32,834 nucleotides of DNA from CAKSST01 sp045535505 (GTDB taxonomy: Bacteria > Bacillota > Clostridia > Oscillospirales > Acutalibacteraceae), in assembly GCA_045535505.1 (NCBI GenBank), contig JAZSLU010000001.1, forward strand, positions 1-32,834, given 5' to 3'. Under the pieces are notes generated by a model, which saw only the letters and a list, made by a program, of their open reading frames with translations, was not told the origin of the DNA and searched no databases. A program made the translations under genes and the position numbers. How positions within the stretch are numbered: the first letter of the stretch is position 1; the number at the start of each line of letters is the position of its first letter. Below are positions 16,282 through 25,097 of this stretch, one piece after another.

Positions 16282-18042
16282 TTATTCAGATATAGCATAT
16301 TTTTCTTTGAAAACAGCATACATTTTTGCAAACTCTGTGCCCTCTTCGGTTTTAAGTTTGTTAATATATTCGTGTGCTTCAAACGAGTCATTAACAATCT
16401 CAATAAAACAAACTGCAATGTTTGAACAATGGTCAGAAATTCGCTCATAGTTAGTAAGCAGGTCTGACAAAATAAAGCCAAGCTCCATTGTGCAGTCGCC
16501 CTGTCTGAGTCTGTCAATATGACCGTTTTTAATCTTTCTCTTCAAGCGGTCAATAACCTGCTCAAGCGGCTCAACACACAGTGCAGTTTCAATATCCTCG
16601 TTTGTGAGCGCTGCAGTTGCAAGGTCTAAAATCTCGCCAACCGCTTTGGTAATGATATCAAGGTCTTCTTTTGCCTTTGCAGAGAAAGTAATTTTCTTGT
16701 CGTTAATTTCTTTTGCTGCTTCCGCAATGTTAAGAACGTGGTCAGAAATTCGCTCTATATCACCTATGCAATGCAACAACTCGGATACAATTTTACTATC
16801 CTTTGAAGAAATATCCTTGCCCGCAATTTTTACAAGATAAGCGCTTGTTTTATCCTCGTATTTATCAATGCGAGTCTCAAGTTCCTGTACCTCTTTAAAA
16901 ATTGCATAATCGAAGTTTTCAAAAAGAGATATTGCTTTTTGGAAAGCCTGTTTTGAAATGTTTGACATATCAAAAACAAGGTCTTTACATTTTTCAACAG
17001 CAAACGAGGGAACATCCAAAAATCTAACATCCAAGGTTGCAAAAACGTCTGCCTCTGCTTCGCCTTTTTTGCTCTTGATAGTCTTAATTGCAAGTTTTTC
17101 AAACAACGAGCAGAAAGGTATCAAAATTATTGTAGAAAGAATGTTGAACATTGTATGAACCACAGCAATAGTCATTGCGCTCGCACGCATTTGCATAAAT
17201 TCAAAGTTAATTACTGCATCAAGCGCGTAAAACAATCCCGCAACAATAACAACGCCTACCATCTTAATATAAAGACAAGTGAATGCCACACGCTTTGATT
17301 CTGTATTGCCGCTCACCGACGAAATAATAGGTGTAATGGTTGTGCCGATATTCTGTCCTAAAATAATGGGTATAGCGGTCGAGAAAGGCACCACACAAGA
17401 AAGTGATAGCGCCTGCAAAACACCAACCGATGCGGAGGACGACTGAATTATTGCAGTAAATATCGTACCAACCAAAATGCCCATTATAGGGTTTGAGAAC
17501 ATTGTAAGCAAATTTGTAAAAGCTTCGCTATCTTTCAATCCTTCAACAGCAGAACTCATAGAATCCATACCAAACATCAAAACTGCAAAACCAACAAGAA
17601 TGTAACCGGTGTTTCTTCTTGAATCTTTCTTGGACATGGTTCCCATTAAAAAGCCTATCGCCGCAAGAATGGGCGTAAAAGACTCGGGCTTAAACAACTT
17701 TAAAATAGTTGCAGCGCCGTCAATTTCAGCCGTACTCAAAAGCCATGCTGTAACGGTTGTACCAATGTTAGTACCCATAATAATGCTGATGGTCTGACCC
17801 AGTTGCATAATACCCGAGTTAACAAAACCCACAAGCATAACTGTTGTTGCTGATGACGATTGAATTACTGCAGTAACAAAAAAGCCAAGCAAGAAACCCT
17901 TAAATCTCGTTGAAGTGAGACTTGCAAGAACAGCTTCCAACTTGCCGCCTGCAAGTTTTTTAAGGCTATCTCCCATTAAATCCATACCATAAAGGAATAA
18001 TGCGAGGCCTCCTATTAATCCTAATACATCAAAAATTGTCAT
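16282..18042 (-). CDS. Na/Pi cotransporter family protein with C-terminal PhoU domain
   Basis: A 586-aa protein. The N-terminal half has two inverted Na/Pi-cotransporter (PF02690) repeats, each with the QSSSA signature (AVIQSSSATTVMLVGFVNSG and AIIQSSSASVGVLQALSLS), and membrane segments throughout. The C-terminal ~220 residues form PhoU-like helices (ELLHCIGDIERISDHVLNIAEAA; DLLTNYERISDHCSNIAVCF). The family imports phosphate with sodium, or may export it; the PhoU part senses or gates. SD is AAGGAGATG, and a good promoter lies upstream. It is monocistronic between two terminators. Confidence 0.93.
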   Translation of the reverse strand: MTIFDVLGLIGGLALFLYGMDLMGDSLKKLAGGKLEAVLASLTSTRFKGFLLGFFVTAVIQSSSATTVMLVGFVNSGIMQLGQTISIIMGTNIGTTVTAWLLSTAEIDGAATILKLFKPESFTPILAAIGFLMGTMSKKDSRRNTGYILVGFAVLMFGMDSMSSAVEGLKDSEAFTNLLTMFSNPIMGILVGTIFTAIIQSSSASVGVLQALSLSCVVPFSTAIPIILGQNIGTTITPIISSVSGNTESKRVAFTCLYIKMVGVVIVAGLFYALDAVINFEFMQMRASAMTIAVVHTMFNILSTIILIPFCSLFEKLAIKTIKSKKGEAEADVFATLDVRFLDVPSFAVEKCKDLVFDMSNISKQAFQKAISLFENFDYAIFKEVQELETRIDKYEDKTSAYLVKIAGKDISSKDSKIVSELLHCIGDIERISDHVLNIAEAAKEINDKKITFSAKAKEDLDIITKAVGEILDLATAALTNEDIETALCVEPLEQVIDRLKRKIKNGHIDRLRQGDCTMELGFILSDLLTNYERISDHCSNIAVCFIEIVNDSFEAHEYINKLKTEEGTEFAKMYAVFKEKYAISE

Positions 18043-18135
18043 GTTTTTTTACATCTCCTTTTCTATTACTCTTCCACAAAAATCTATATAAAAGCTGATT
18101 TTTTTAATCAACCTCATTTTTACCCATTTTACCAC

Positions 18136-18164
18136 AAAATAACATAAACTTTCATCTTTGTCAA
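18136..18164 (-). promoter_or_regulatory. Promoter of the Na/Pi cotransporter gene
   Basis: Minus-strand -35 TTGACA (18159-18164), 17-bp spacer, -10 TATTTT (18136-18141). The leader would be about 85 nt. It lies just after the AraC-gene terminator, separating the two transcription units. Confidence 0.75.
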
Positions 18165-18177
18165 CACTTTTTATCAC

Positions 18178-18214
18178 AAAAAAGCTACCCTGCTTTTTGC
18201 AAAGTAGCCTTTTA
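18178..18214 (-). terminator. Terminator after the first AraC gene
   Basis: On the minus strand a stem GCTACTTTGC / GCAGGGTAGC (two G-U pairs) with loop AAAAA is followed by TTTTTT. It starts a few bases after the AraC stop codon. Confidence 0.85.
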
Positions 18215-18217
18215 ATA

Positions 18218-19099
18218 TTATACATGAGCACGCTTTTTAAATTCACTTGGAGTCATCCCCGACAATCTTTTAAAAACGCGTGAAAAATATTGAGGGTTTT
18301 CAAATGACAGTCTTGACGAAATCTGTGAAAAGTTCATATTCGTTTCTCTTATAAGTGCCTTAGCTCTGTCTATTTTCAGCTTTATAAAATATGCTGCAAT
18401 CGAATCACCCGTATGCGTCTGAAACAGCTTGTTCATAAAGCTGCGACTGTATCCAAACTCGTCGCAAATATCACTTACTCTTACGGTTTCTTTAACCCTT
18501 TCGTTAAGATAGGCAATAACCGCACTCACAATAGGATGAGAAACACTATCGTTTTCAGGGAAAACCGCCTTTATGCTACCTTTTTTAGTAATAGAGCGTA
18601 ACATAAAAATAAGCATCTGCTCCAAATATGTTTTAATTAACTGTTCCCCTCCAAGCGGAGCATCTTGTTTTCTTAACAGTTTCCTATTATTTTTTGAAAA
18701 AAAGTATGTTTTTTGTCCTTCTTTAACTATTGAAGAAATATAGTCCTTAAGCCGCGCATCCAATTTCGTACTGTATCCCTCAAAATATTTCATAGCTATC
18801 GAGTTACATTCAAAAGATATGACAAAAAAATTAGGCGCTGAATTTTTAGAGCGTATAGTATGAAACTCGTTTGGCTTATGAAAAACAACCTCGCCCTGAT
18901 TTAAGGTTATTCCCTCGCCATCACGTTCAATAACCACACTGCCTTTGTCAATATACACCATTTCCCAAAAGTCATGTTTTTCACCGCTAAAGACAAACTG
19001 TGGTCCAAATTCAAAATAATGTATAGTAACAATGCGCGAAACGTCAATCAACGTTTTTGGTCTTATCTTTACATAATTTTTTATGGTGTCTTTGGTCAA
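18218..19099 (-). CDS. AraC-family transcriptional regulator (cupin + HTH)
   Basis: About 293 aa. The N-terminal cupin-like sensor has FEFGPQFVFSGEKHDFWEMVYI and GEVVFHKPNEFHTI. The C-terminal pair of HTH motifs includes VSDICDEFGYSRSFMNKLF and FSQISSRLSFENPQYFSRVF, ending GMTPSEFKKR. The start is ambiguous: a GTG at 19108 has no good SD, while TTG 19099 is preceded by AGGTGA and is chosen here. It is divergent from the sugar operon at 19237 and probably activates it in response to a sugar ligand. Confidence 0.9.
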   Translation of the reverse strand: MTKDTIKNYVKIRPKTLIDVSRIVTIHYFEFGPQFVFSGEKHDFWEMVYIDKGSVVIERDGEGITLNQGEVVFHKPNEFHTIRSKNSAPNFFVISFECNSIAMKYFEGYSTKLDARLKDYISSIVKEGQKTYFFSKNNRKLLRKQDAPLGGEQLIKTYLEQMLIFMLRSITKKGSIKAVFPENDSVSHPIVSAVIAYLNERVKETVRVSDICDEFGYSRSFMNKLFQTHTGDSIAAYFIKLKIDRAKALIRETNMNFSQISSRLSFENPQYFSRVFKRLSGMTPSEFKKRAHV

Positions 19100-19157
19100 G
19101 TTTCTCACCTACCGTGCACAAAAATATACACATAAAATACAAAAATGACTGTTCAAA

Positions 19158-19186
19158 ATTATACTTTTTTGTTATGCTGATATTAA
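19158..19186 (-). promoter_or_regulatory. Promoter of the first AraC gene
   Basis: Minus-strand -35 TTAATA (19181-19186), 17 bp, -10 TATAAT (19158-19163). The same stretch holds TTATG (19172-19176) and CATAA (19187-19191) as an inverted pair, possible regulator half-sites shared with the divergent plus-strand operon. A clear plus-strand promoter was not found. Confidence 0.5.
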
Positions 19187-19236
19187 CATAAAAGTTTTCC
19201 TTTTTCAAGCAAAATATTAATTTTAGGAGGAACGTT

Positions 19237-20079
19237 ATGAAAAAAGGTATAAGTATTTGGTCTTTTCCCGCTCAAAGCTTAAAAGATAGCTTTGCACTTG
19301 CAAAAGATGCAGGATTTGAAGGAGTTGAGGTTGCACTTGACGAAAGCGCGGGTTAATTAAACCTTGCATCAACAGAAAAAGACATTCTTGAGGTTAAAAA
19401 ACAAGCAAATGACTGCGGTATTGAGCTTTACAGTGTTGCAAGCGGACTCTATTGGAGTTATTGACTCAACAGTGAGGATAATGCCGAGCGCCAAAAAGCA
19501 CAAGATATTGTTAAAAAACAACTCGAAACAGCTTCAATTCTCGGTTGCGAATCAATTCTTGTTATCCCCGGTACTGTTAATGCAGATTTTGCTGCTCCCG
19601 GCAGGGTTGTTGATTATGAAACTACATATAATAATAGTCTTGAATCTGTTCGAAAGGTAAAAGAATATGCAGAACAATACAAGGTTGAAATCGGTCTTGA
19701 AAACGTATGGAACAAATTTTTACTTTCGCCCGTTGAAATGCGTGATTTTATCGACAAGATCGGTTCCGATTATGTTGGCAGCTATTTTGACGTTGGCAAC
19801 ACTCTTGCAAACGGCTATCCTGAGCATTGGATTAAAGTTCTCGGCAAACGCATCAAAAAAATTCACTTTAAGGATTACCGTGTTGAAGCAGGCGGCCTTT
19901 GCGGCTTTGTTGATTTGCTTGCGGGCGACGTAAATTATCCCGCAGTAACCAAAGCACTTGATGAAATCGGCTATGACGGTTGGGTTACAGGAGAAATGAT
20001 ACCCAACTACAAATATTATACCGAAGCAATCATTTACAATACATCATATTCCATGGATAAAATTTTAGGGAGGAAATAA
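19237..20079 (+). pseudogene. Sugar phosphate isomerase/epimerase, interrupted by two in-frame stops
   Basis: A 280-codon reading frame beginning at ATG 19237 (SD AGGAGG) that reads as a xylose-isomerase-like TIM barrel (PF01261), but codon 40 is TAA (19354-19356) and codon 76 is TGA (19462-19464). There is no frameshift: flanking sequence reads GVEVALDESAG*LNLAST and GLYWSY*LNSEDN. Each stop is one base from a plausible sense codon (GAA and TCA). Metal-site candidates GLENVWN, YFDVGN, KIHFKD and GEMIP are all kept, so decay looks recent. Re-initiation at ATG 19738 (113 aa) has no SD and would lose the first metal ligand. Sequencing error at both sites is possible. Confidence 0.85.
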
Positions 20080-20082
20080 ATT

Positions 20083-21057
20083 ATGTTAAAAGTAGGACTT
20101 ATTGGTTGCGGTTTTATGGGCAACCAGCACGCTGATTGTTATAAAAATTTAGAAAACGTTGAACTTGCCGCTGTTGCAGACGTGCGCAGAGAAAAGGCAG
20201 AATCTCTTGCAGAAGATACGAATGCTATAATTTACGGCGACGGTATGGAGCTTATTGCAAACGCCGACGTTGACGTTATTGACATTTGCCTTCCCACATA
20301 CCTCCACGCCGAATATGCACTTGCCGCTATGGAAAAGGTGAAATATCTTTTTGTTGAAAAGCCCGTAACCCTCACCATAAAAGAAAGCAAGGAGCTTATT
20401 AAAAAGGCTGAAAAAACAGGCTGCGAGGTTCAGGTTGGTCAGGTTATTCGTTTTTGGGACGAATATGAGGTTTTGCGTGATATTGTTGCAAGCAACAAAT
20501 ACGGCAAGGTTGTCAATGCAAACTTCCGCCGTTTAAGTCCTACACCCGAATGGGGTTGGAACAACTGGTTGCACAAGGTTGAACAATCGGGCGGTGCCGC
20601 ACAAGACCTTCACATTCACGATGTTGACTTTGCTCTTTCAATTTTTGGTGAGCCTAAAAAGGTAAACACCATAATAAACAAAATCGGTGAGGCAAAAAGC
20701 TACATCAATGCAATTATGGAATATGATGAGTTTGTTGTTGGCGTTGAAGGCACTTGGAACCTTCCCACAAGCCATCCCTTCCAGGCATCATTCCGCGTTG
20801 TTTTTGAAAACGCAGTTATTGAAAACGGTGCCGACGGTTTTATGCTCTATGCAGGCGATAAGGCAGAAAAAATCGTTATAGAGAAAAAGCAAATGACCGC
20901 TTCAGGTAAAACCAAGGGTAACATTTCAGACCTCGGCGGTTATTACAAAGAATTGCTCTATTTCACCGAAAAAGCAGCAGCAGGCGAAAAAATTGAGCGT
21001 GCACGTCTTATTGATGCAGCTCAAAGTTTGAGATTCTTACTTTCGGAGGAGGTTTAA
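20083..21057 (+). CDS. Gfo/Idh/MocA-family NAD(P)-dependent oxidoreductase
   Basis: A 324-aa protein with the Rossmann start VGLIGCGFMGNQHADCY, acidic DVRREKAESL after the second strand, and the family FVEKPVT motif (EKP, catalytic Lys). The C-terminal alpha/beta domain includes GGAAQDLHIHDVDF with the usual DxxxHD-like active-site residues. These enzymes oxidise or reduce sugar or cyclitol hydroxyls. SD GGGAGGAAATAA overlaps the end of the broken isomerase. It is followed 3 bp later by a second family member, so the pair may catalyse an oxidation and a later reduction. Confidence 0.93.
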   Translation: MLKVGLIGCGFMGNQHADCYKNLENVELAAVADVRREKAESLAEDTNAIIYGDGMELIANADVDVIDICLPTYLHAEYALAAMEKVKYLFVEKPVTLTIKESKELIKKAEKTGCEVQVGQVIRFWDEYEVLRDIVASNKYGKVVNANFRRLSPTPEWGWNNWLHKVEQSGGAAQDLHIHDVDFALSIFGEPKKVNTIINKIGEAKSYINAIMEYDEFVVGVEGTWNLPTSHPFQASFRVVFENAVIENGADGFMLYAGDKAEKIVIEKKQMTASGKTKGNISDLGGYYKELLYFTEKAAAGEKIERARLIDAAQSLRFLLSEEV

Positions 21058-21060
21058 TAT

Positions 21061-22077
21061 ATGCTTAGAGTAGGCATTATCAGTTGTGGCAACATTTTTA
21101 CAATGCACGCCACAAGCTGTCACCACCTTGAAAATTCAACCTTGGTAGGCGTTTGTGATATCAAAAAAGACCGTGCAGATGCCGCAGCAGCAAAATATAA
21201 CGTTAAGGCTTATTACGATTATAAGGATTTAATCAAGCCCGAGCTTATAGACGTTGTACACGTTTGCTTGCCGCATTATCTGCATCCCATTGTTTCAAAA
21301 TACGCCTTAGAACAAGGTGTAAACGTCCTTTGTGAAAAACCAATCAGTATCAAAATGGAAGATGCGCTTGAAAACGTTGCTTTGGCAAAAGAAAAGAAAC
21401 TGACCTACGGCATAATTTTTCAATGCCGCTACAATGATACCTCAAGACTTATAAAAGAAAACCTTGAAAACGGAAAATTGGGCAAGGTAATCAGCGCAAG
21501 ATGCACTTTAACCTGGTGCAAACCCGACTCTTACTATTCCCTTTCGGACTGGAAAGGAACCTGGGACAAAGAAGGCGGCGGCGTTATTATAGACCAAGCT
21601 ATTCACTCATTAGACCTTGCAAATTGGTTTATCAACGATGAACCGATTGAGGTTCAGGCTCATCTTACAAATCGCGGTCACGAAATTATGGAGGTTGACG
21701 ATACGGGCGAAGGCTTCATACGTTACAAAAACGGTGCAACCCTTTCGTTCTGGGCTATGAACAACTACGGCTGCGACGACCCCATTGAAATTCGTTTGTA
21801 CTGTGAAAACGGAAAAGCAACAATGAGTTATGACGATGCTAAAATTGAGTTTAATAACGGTGAAGTGCTTTCAATCTCTCAAAAACCCGACGGTATCTAT
21901 TATGAGGGTGGCAAAGACTATTGGGGTTTTCGCCACATCCGTCAGATTGAGGATTACTACAACTCAGTAGAAAGCAAAACTGAGCCCTTTATAAGCGCAA
22001 CCGAGGCGTTGAAAATTCAAAAAATTATTTGCGCAATTTATGATAGCAGCAAATTTGGCAAAACTATAAAATTTTAA
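21061..22077 (+). CDS. Second Gfo/Idh/MocA-family oxidoreductase
   Basis: A 338-aa protein with Rossmann start VGIISCGNIFTMHATSCHHL, LCEKPIS (EKP motif) and the active-site segment GGGVIIDQAIHSLDLANWF. The nucleotide loop is slightly unusual (GIISCGNIF rather than GxGxxG), though this occurs in the family. Its SD (GGAGGAGG) lies in the last codons of the upstream gene, so translation is coupled. It is clearly divergent from its neighbour, so the two probably use different substrates of one pathway rather than being a recent duplication. Confidence 0.92.
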   Translation: MLRVGIISCGNIFTMHATSCHHLENSTLVGVCDIKKDRADAAAAKYNVKAYYDYKDLIKPELIDVVHVCLPHYLHPIVSKYALEQGVNVLCEKPISIKMEDALENVALAKEKKLTYGIIFQCRYNDTSRLIKENLENGKLGKVISARCTLTWCKPDSYYSLSDWKGTWDKEGGGVIIDQAIHSLDLANWFINDEPIEVQAHLTNRGHEIMEVDDTGEGFIRYKNGATLSFWAMNNYGCDDPIEIRLYCENGKATMSYDDAKIEFNNGEVLSISQKPDGIYYEGGKDYWGFRHIRQIEDYYNSVESKTEPFISATEALKIQKIICAIYDSSKFGKTIKF

Positions 22078-22131
22078 GCTGTAAAATATTTAAAATTCTT
22101 GCTTTATAAAGAAATATAGTGTATTCTTAAA

Positions 22132-22166
22132 GATAGCGTTATCGGATTGTAATCGGTAACGCTATC
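22132..22166 (+). promoter_or_regulatory. Long hairpin before the MtlD-like gene
   Basis: GATAGCGTTA (22132-22141) and TAACGCTATC (22157-22166) pair perfectly, and inner bases extend the stem to about 16 pairs with one bulge and a wobble. No T-run follows, and the next gene starts 25 bp later. It may be an operator, an mRNA processing/stability element or an attenuator separating two halves of the operon. Confidence 0.55.
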
Positions 22167-22190
22167 AATCTTAAAAAAGGAAGTATTAAA

Positions 22191-23402
22191 ATGAAAGCAG
22201 TAATGTATGGCGGCGGCAATATCGGTCGCGGATTTATCGGTATGCTCTTGTCCCAGTCAGGCTACGAGGTAACCTTTATTGATGTTGTTGATGCTGTTGT
22301 TGACACACTCAACAAAGACAATTATTACCCCGTTCGCATCATTTCAACCGAAGGCCATAAAGACATTGATGTTATAAATGTAAATGCAGTTAATGGTAAA
22401 ATTGCAAATGATGTTGCCGAGGCTATTGCATCAGCAGACATTATGGCAACCGCAGTAGGAGTTAATGTATTAAAGTTCATCATTCCCAACATTGTTGAAG
22501 GCTTACGTTTGCGCAAAGAACGTAAAGTTCCCCCTTTCAACATTATCATTTGCGAAAACCTTATGGACGCAAACAAGGTTATTGAAAAAATGATTAAGGA
22601 AAACTTAAACGCCGAAGAACAGGCTTGGTTTGATGAAAACATCGGTCTTGTTGAAGCATCAATCGGCAGAATGGTTCCCGTTCAGACCGACGAGATGAAG
22701 GACGGCAACCCCATGCGCGTTTGCGTTGAAAGCTATGGCTACCTGCCTGTTGACAAGGATGCCTTCAAGGGTGAAATTCCCGATATTAAAAATATGGTGC
22801 CCTTCTCACCCTTTGACTTTTATCTTAAACGTAAGCTTTACATTCACAATATGGGCCATGCCACCTGTGCTTATTTAGGTGACCTTTTAGGTCTTGAGTA
22901 CATATATCAGTCAATAGACAAAGATGAGGTTTACATCATCGTTAGAGGCGCAATGGAAGAAAGCGCAAGAGCACTCTCTAAAAAATACGGTGTTGCTCTT
23001 GACGAGATAATGCTTCATATCCAGGACCTTTTGCTTCGCTTTACAAACGCTGCTCTTAAAGACACCTGCAAGCGTGTTGGCGGCGACCCTGCAAGAAAGC
23101 TCTCACCCGCTGACCGTCTTATCGGCTCATCTACGCTTGCACTCCAAAACGGCATTACCCCCGCTTATATTGCAATAGGTGCTGCGGCAGGCTTGCACCG
23201 TTATCTTGCCGAAAATGGCGGTGAACAGTCAGAAAAACTTGCAAAAGAGGTTATCGCTAACGTTTGCAACTTGCAAAATGACGACAAGTTGTGTATAATG
23301 ATTATTGATATGTATCGTTTGATTATAAACGGCGCATCACTTGGTGAGCTACGCCGTGCGGCAGATGCTGTAATCTCCGCAAATTTAAACGACGTTATAT
23401 AA
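22191..23402 (+). CDS. mtlD: Mannitol-1-phosphate 5-dehydrogenase-like polyol-phosphate dehydrogenase
   Basis: A 403-aa member of the mannitol dehydrogenase family. The N-terminus MKAVMYGGGNIGRGFIGMLL is the MtlD-type Rossmann loop, and KRKLYIHNMGHATCAYLG carries the catalytic Lys and His. Length is close to MtlD (about 380 aa). MtlD oxidises mannitol-1-P to fructose-6-P with NAD. No mannitol PTS is present, and the partners suggest an amino-sugar route, so a related polyol phosphate could be the true substrate. SD is AAGGAAG. Confidence 0.8.
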   Translation: MKAVMYGGGNIGRGFIGMLLSQSGYEVTFIDVVDAVVDTLNKDNYYPVRIISTEGHKDIDVINVNAVNGKIANDVAEAIASADIMATAVGVNVLKFIIPNIVEGLRLRKERKVPPFNIIICENLMDANKVIEKMIKENLNAEEQAWFDENIGLVEASIGRMVPVQTDEMKDGNPMRVCVESYGYLPVDKDAFKGEIPDIKNMVPFSPFDFYLKRKLYIHNMGHATCAYLGDLLGLEYIYQSIDKDEVYIIVRGAMEESARALSKKYGVALDEIMLHIQDLLLRFTNAALKDTCKRVGGDPARKLSPADRLIGSSTLALQNGITPAYIAIGAAAGLHRYLAENGGEQSEKLAKEVIANVCNLQNDDKLCIMIIDMYRLIINGASLGELRRAADAVISANLNDVI

Positions 23403-23414
23403 AGGAGAATTAGT

Positions 23415-24119
23415 ATGAGAGTATTAGCAATAGGCGCACATCCCGACGATATTGAGATTGCTTGCTCGGGCACACTTGCAAAGTGTGTTAAGCGTGGCGA
23501 CACCGTTATTGTTTGCCATGCTTGCAGCGGAAACTTAGGCCACGTTGTTATCCCGCCTGATGAACTTGCAGTAATGCGTGCAAACGAGGCAAAAAAAGCA
23601 GGCTCGCTTGCAGGCATCGAAGTTATTTATGGCGGCTTTGATGACCTTGACATTTACGATAACAATAAAGAAGCACGCGATAAAATGGTTGAGATAATAA
23701 AATACGCCGACCCCGATTTTATTATCACCCACAACCCCGACGACTATATGCCGGACCATACAGCCGTTTCTCGCCTTGTTTTTGATGCAAGTTTTACTGC
23801 AACCGTTCCCTCTTACGACCAGAACAATAAAAACGTTGCAAAGCTCGTTCCCATTTATTATATGGATACTCTTGCAGGCGTTAACTTCGTTCCTACCGAG
23901 TTTGTTGACGTCACCGAAGAAATCGACCTTAAAATCAAAATGCTTGAATGTCACGAAAGCCAGATTGTTTGGATGCGTGACCACGACGGCATCGATTTTC
24001 CTGATATGGTTCGCACATGCTCACGTTACCGCGGTTATCAGTGCGGTGCCGAATATGCAGAAGGCTTCCGTCAATATCAGGGTTATTTAAAAGGTACAAC
24101 AAAAAGGCTTTTGCCCTAA
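23415..24119 (+). CDS. PIG-L/LmbE-family N-deacetylase
   Basis: A 234-aa protein with the metal motif AIGAHPDDIEIACSGTLAK (AHPDD) near the N-terminus, PDHTAVSRLVFDASF with the third ligand His, and a DYMPDH catalytic region. PIG-L family enzymes are zinc hydrolases that remove acetyl groups from N-acetylglucosamine attached to inositol, malate or other carriers, or from diacetylchitobiose-like sugars. It starts 12 bp after the MtlD-like gene with SD AAAGGAGA. The following NagB-like gene suggests deacetylation then deamination. Confidence 0.92.
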   Translation: MRVLAIGAHPDDIEIACSGTLAKCVKRGDTVIVCHACSGNLGHVVIPPDELAVMRANEAKKAGSLAGIEVIYGGFDDLDIYDNNKEARDKMVEIIKYADPDFIITHNPDDYMPDHTAVSRLVFDASFTATVPSYDQNNKNVAKLVPIYYMDTLAGVNFVPTEFVDVTEEIDLKIKMLECHESQIVWMRDHDGIDFPDMVRTCSRYRGYQCGAEYAEGFRQYQGYLKGTTKRLLP

Positions 24120-24140
24120 AAAATACAAGGAGATAGAATT

Positions 24141-25085
24141 ATGGATTTTAAATCAACAGTAAAAGACAGCATGTGTGAAAGTTTCTTCCCTGCAGGTTGG
24201 GACCTCGAAAAAATGGACGCTTGCTGCGACCACAAACCCGAAGAAATTTTTGACCGTCAGGATTTCTGGAACAAAGACTTCGCCCCCATTATGTGCAAAA
24301 ACGTTCAAGAATTTGACGTTATGATGGGTCATGAAATTGCTAACGAAATTAAAAAAGCAAACGAAGAAAACAAAAAACTCGCTTTTATACTTCCCGTAGG
24401 TCCTATGGGCATGTACAAATGGGCTGTTTATTTCCTTAAAGCATGGAACGTTTCTTGCGAAAACGTATGGTGCTTCAACATGGACGAGTGGGCTGATGCC
24501 GAAGGCAACACCATCACAGGTGAAGCATCATTCCAAAACGCTATGGAAAACGCTTTCTACAACCCCCTCGGTGAGCTTACCGTTCCCGTTTCACACAGAA
24601 ACTTTGCAACAAAAGAAAATCTTCCTACATATCCTGAAAAAATTGCAGCTCTTAGAGCCGAGGGCGCAAAGTTAGTTCTCGTTTATGGTATCGGCAGAGC
24701 ATGCCATATCGCTTTCTGGGAGCCCACAATCGGTGGCGAGTTCAACACAGTAGAAGAGTGGAAATCACAGCCCTATCGCATTGCAGTTAAACTCCACCCC
24801 CTCACAGTTGAACAGAACGCAATCACATCTTTCAAGAGCCGTACAACATTGGTTCCCTGCCGTGCAAACACAATCGGCCCCGGTCTTATGTTCCAGGCAG
24901 ACTATGCTATCGGCGGCGCTGACGGCGCACTCGGACGCGGCATGCAGTGGCAAGGTATGAGCCTTTGGATGACTCTTCGTTACGGTCCTGACCGTTGGGT
25001 AACATCCAGCTTCATTCCCACCATCCCCGGCAAACTCTTCTTCCTTGAAGAACTTGCAGGTCCCCTCGTACCCGAAGCAAACTAA
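24141..25085 (+). CDS. Divergent NagB-like (glucosamine-6-phosphate deaminase/isomerase family) protein
   Basis: A 314-aa protein, longer than NagB (about 266 aa). NagB signatures are present: LPVGPMGMYKW at the phosphate loop, CFNMDEW (Asp115, equivalent to the NagB catalytic base) and YGIGRACHIAFWEP. In NagB the last motif is GxGxDGHIAFNEP; here the Asp of the Asp-His-Glu triad is Ala187, while His189 and Glu194 remain. Deamination by the standard mechanism is therefore uncertain, and it may act on a different amino-sugar derivative. Last gene of the plus-strand operon; SD AAGGAGA. Confidence 0.82.
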   Translation: MDFKSTVKDSMCESFFPAGWDLEKMDACCDHKPEEIFDRQDFWNKDFAPIMCKNVQEFDVMMGHEIANEIKKANEENKKLAFILPVGPMGMYKWAVYFLKAWNVSCENVWCFNMDEWADAEGNTITGEASFQNAMENAFYNPLGELTVPVSHRNFATKENLPTYPEKIAALRAEGAKLVLVYGIGRACHIAFWEPTIGGEFNTVEEWKSQPYRIAVKLHPLTVEQNAITSFKSRTTLVPCRANTIGPGLMFQADYAIGGADGALGRGMQWQGMSLWMTLRYGPDRWVTSSFIPTIPGKLFFLEELAGPLVPEAN

Positions 25086-25097
25086 TTTCCTAGAAAT

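Noticed and set aside
19354..19464. Recoding (selenocysteine or alternative code) at the two in-frame stops
   Set aside because: One stop is TAA, neighbouring genes end with both TAA and TGA, the expected residues are not Cys/Sec, and no SECIS-like hairpin was evident.
19364..19660. Plus-strand open frame inside the broken isomerase
   Set aside because: It is out of frame with the conserved isomerase sequence and shows no domain.
22132..22166. Rho-independent terminator inside the sugar operon
   Set aside because: The stem is good but no T-run follows on either strand, so a simple terminator is unlikely.
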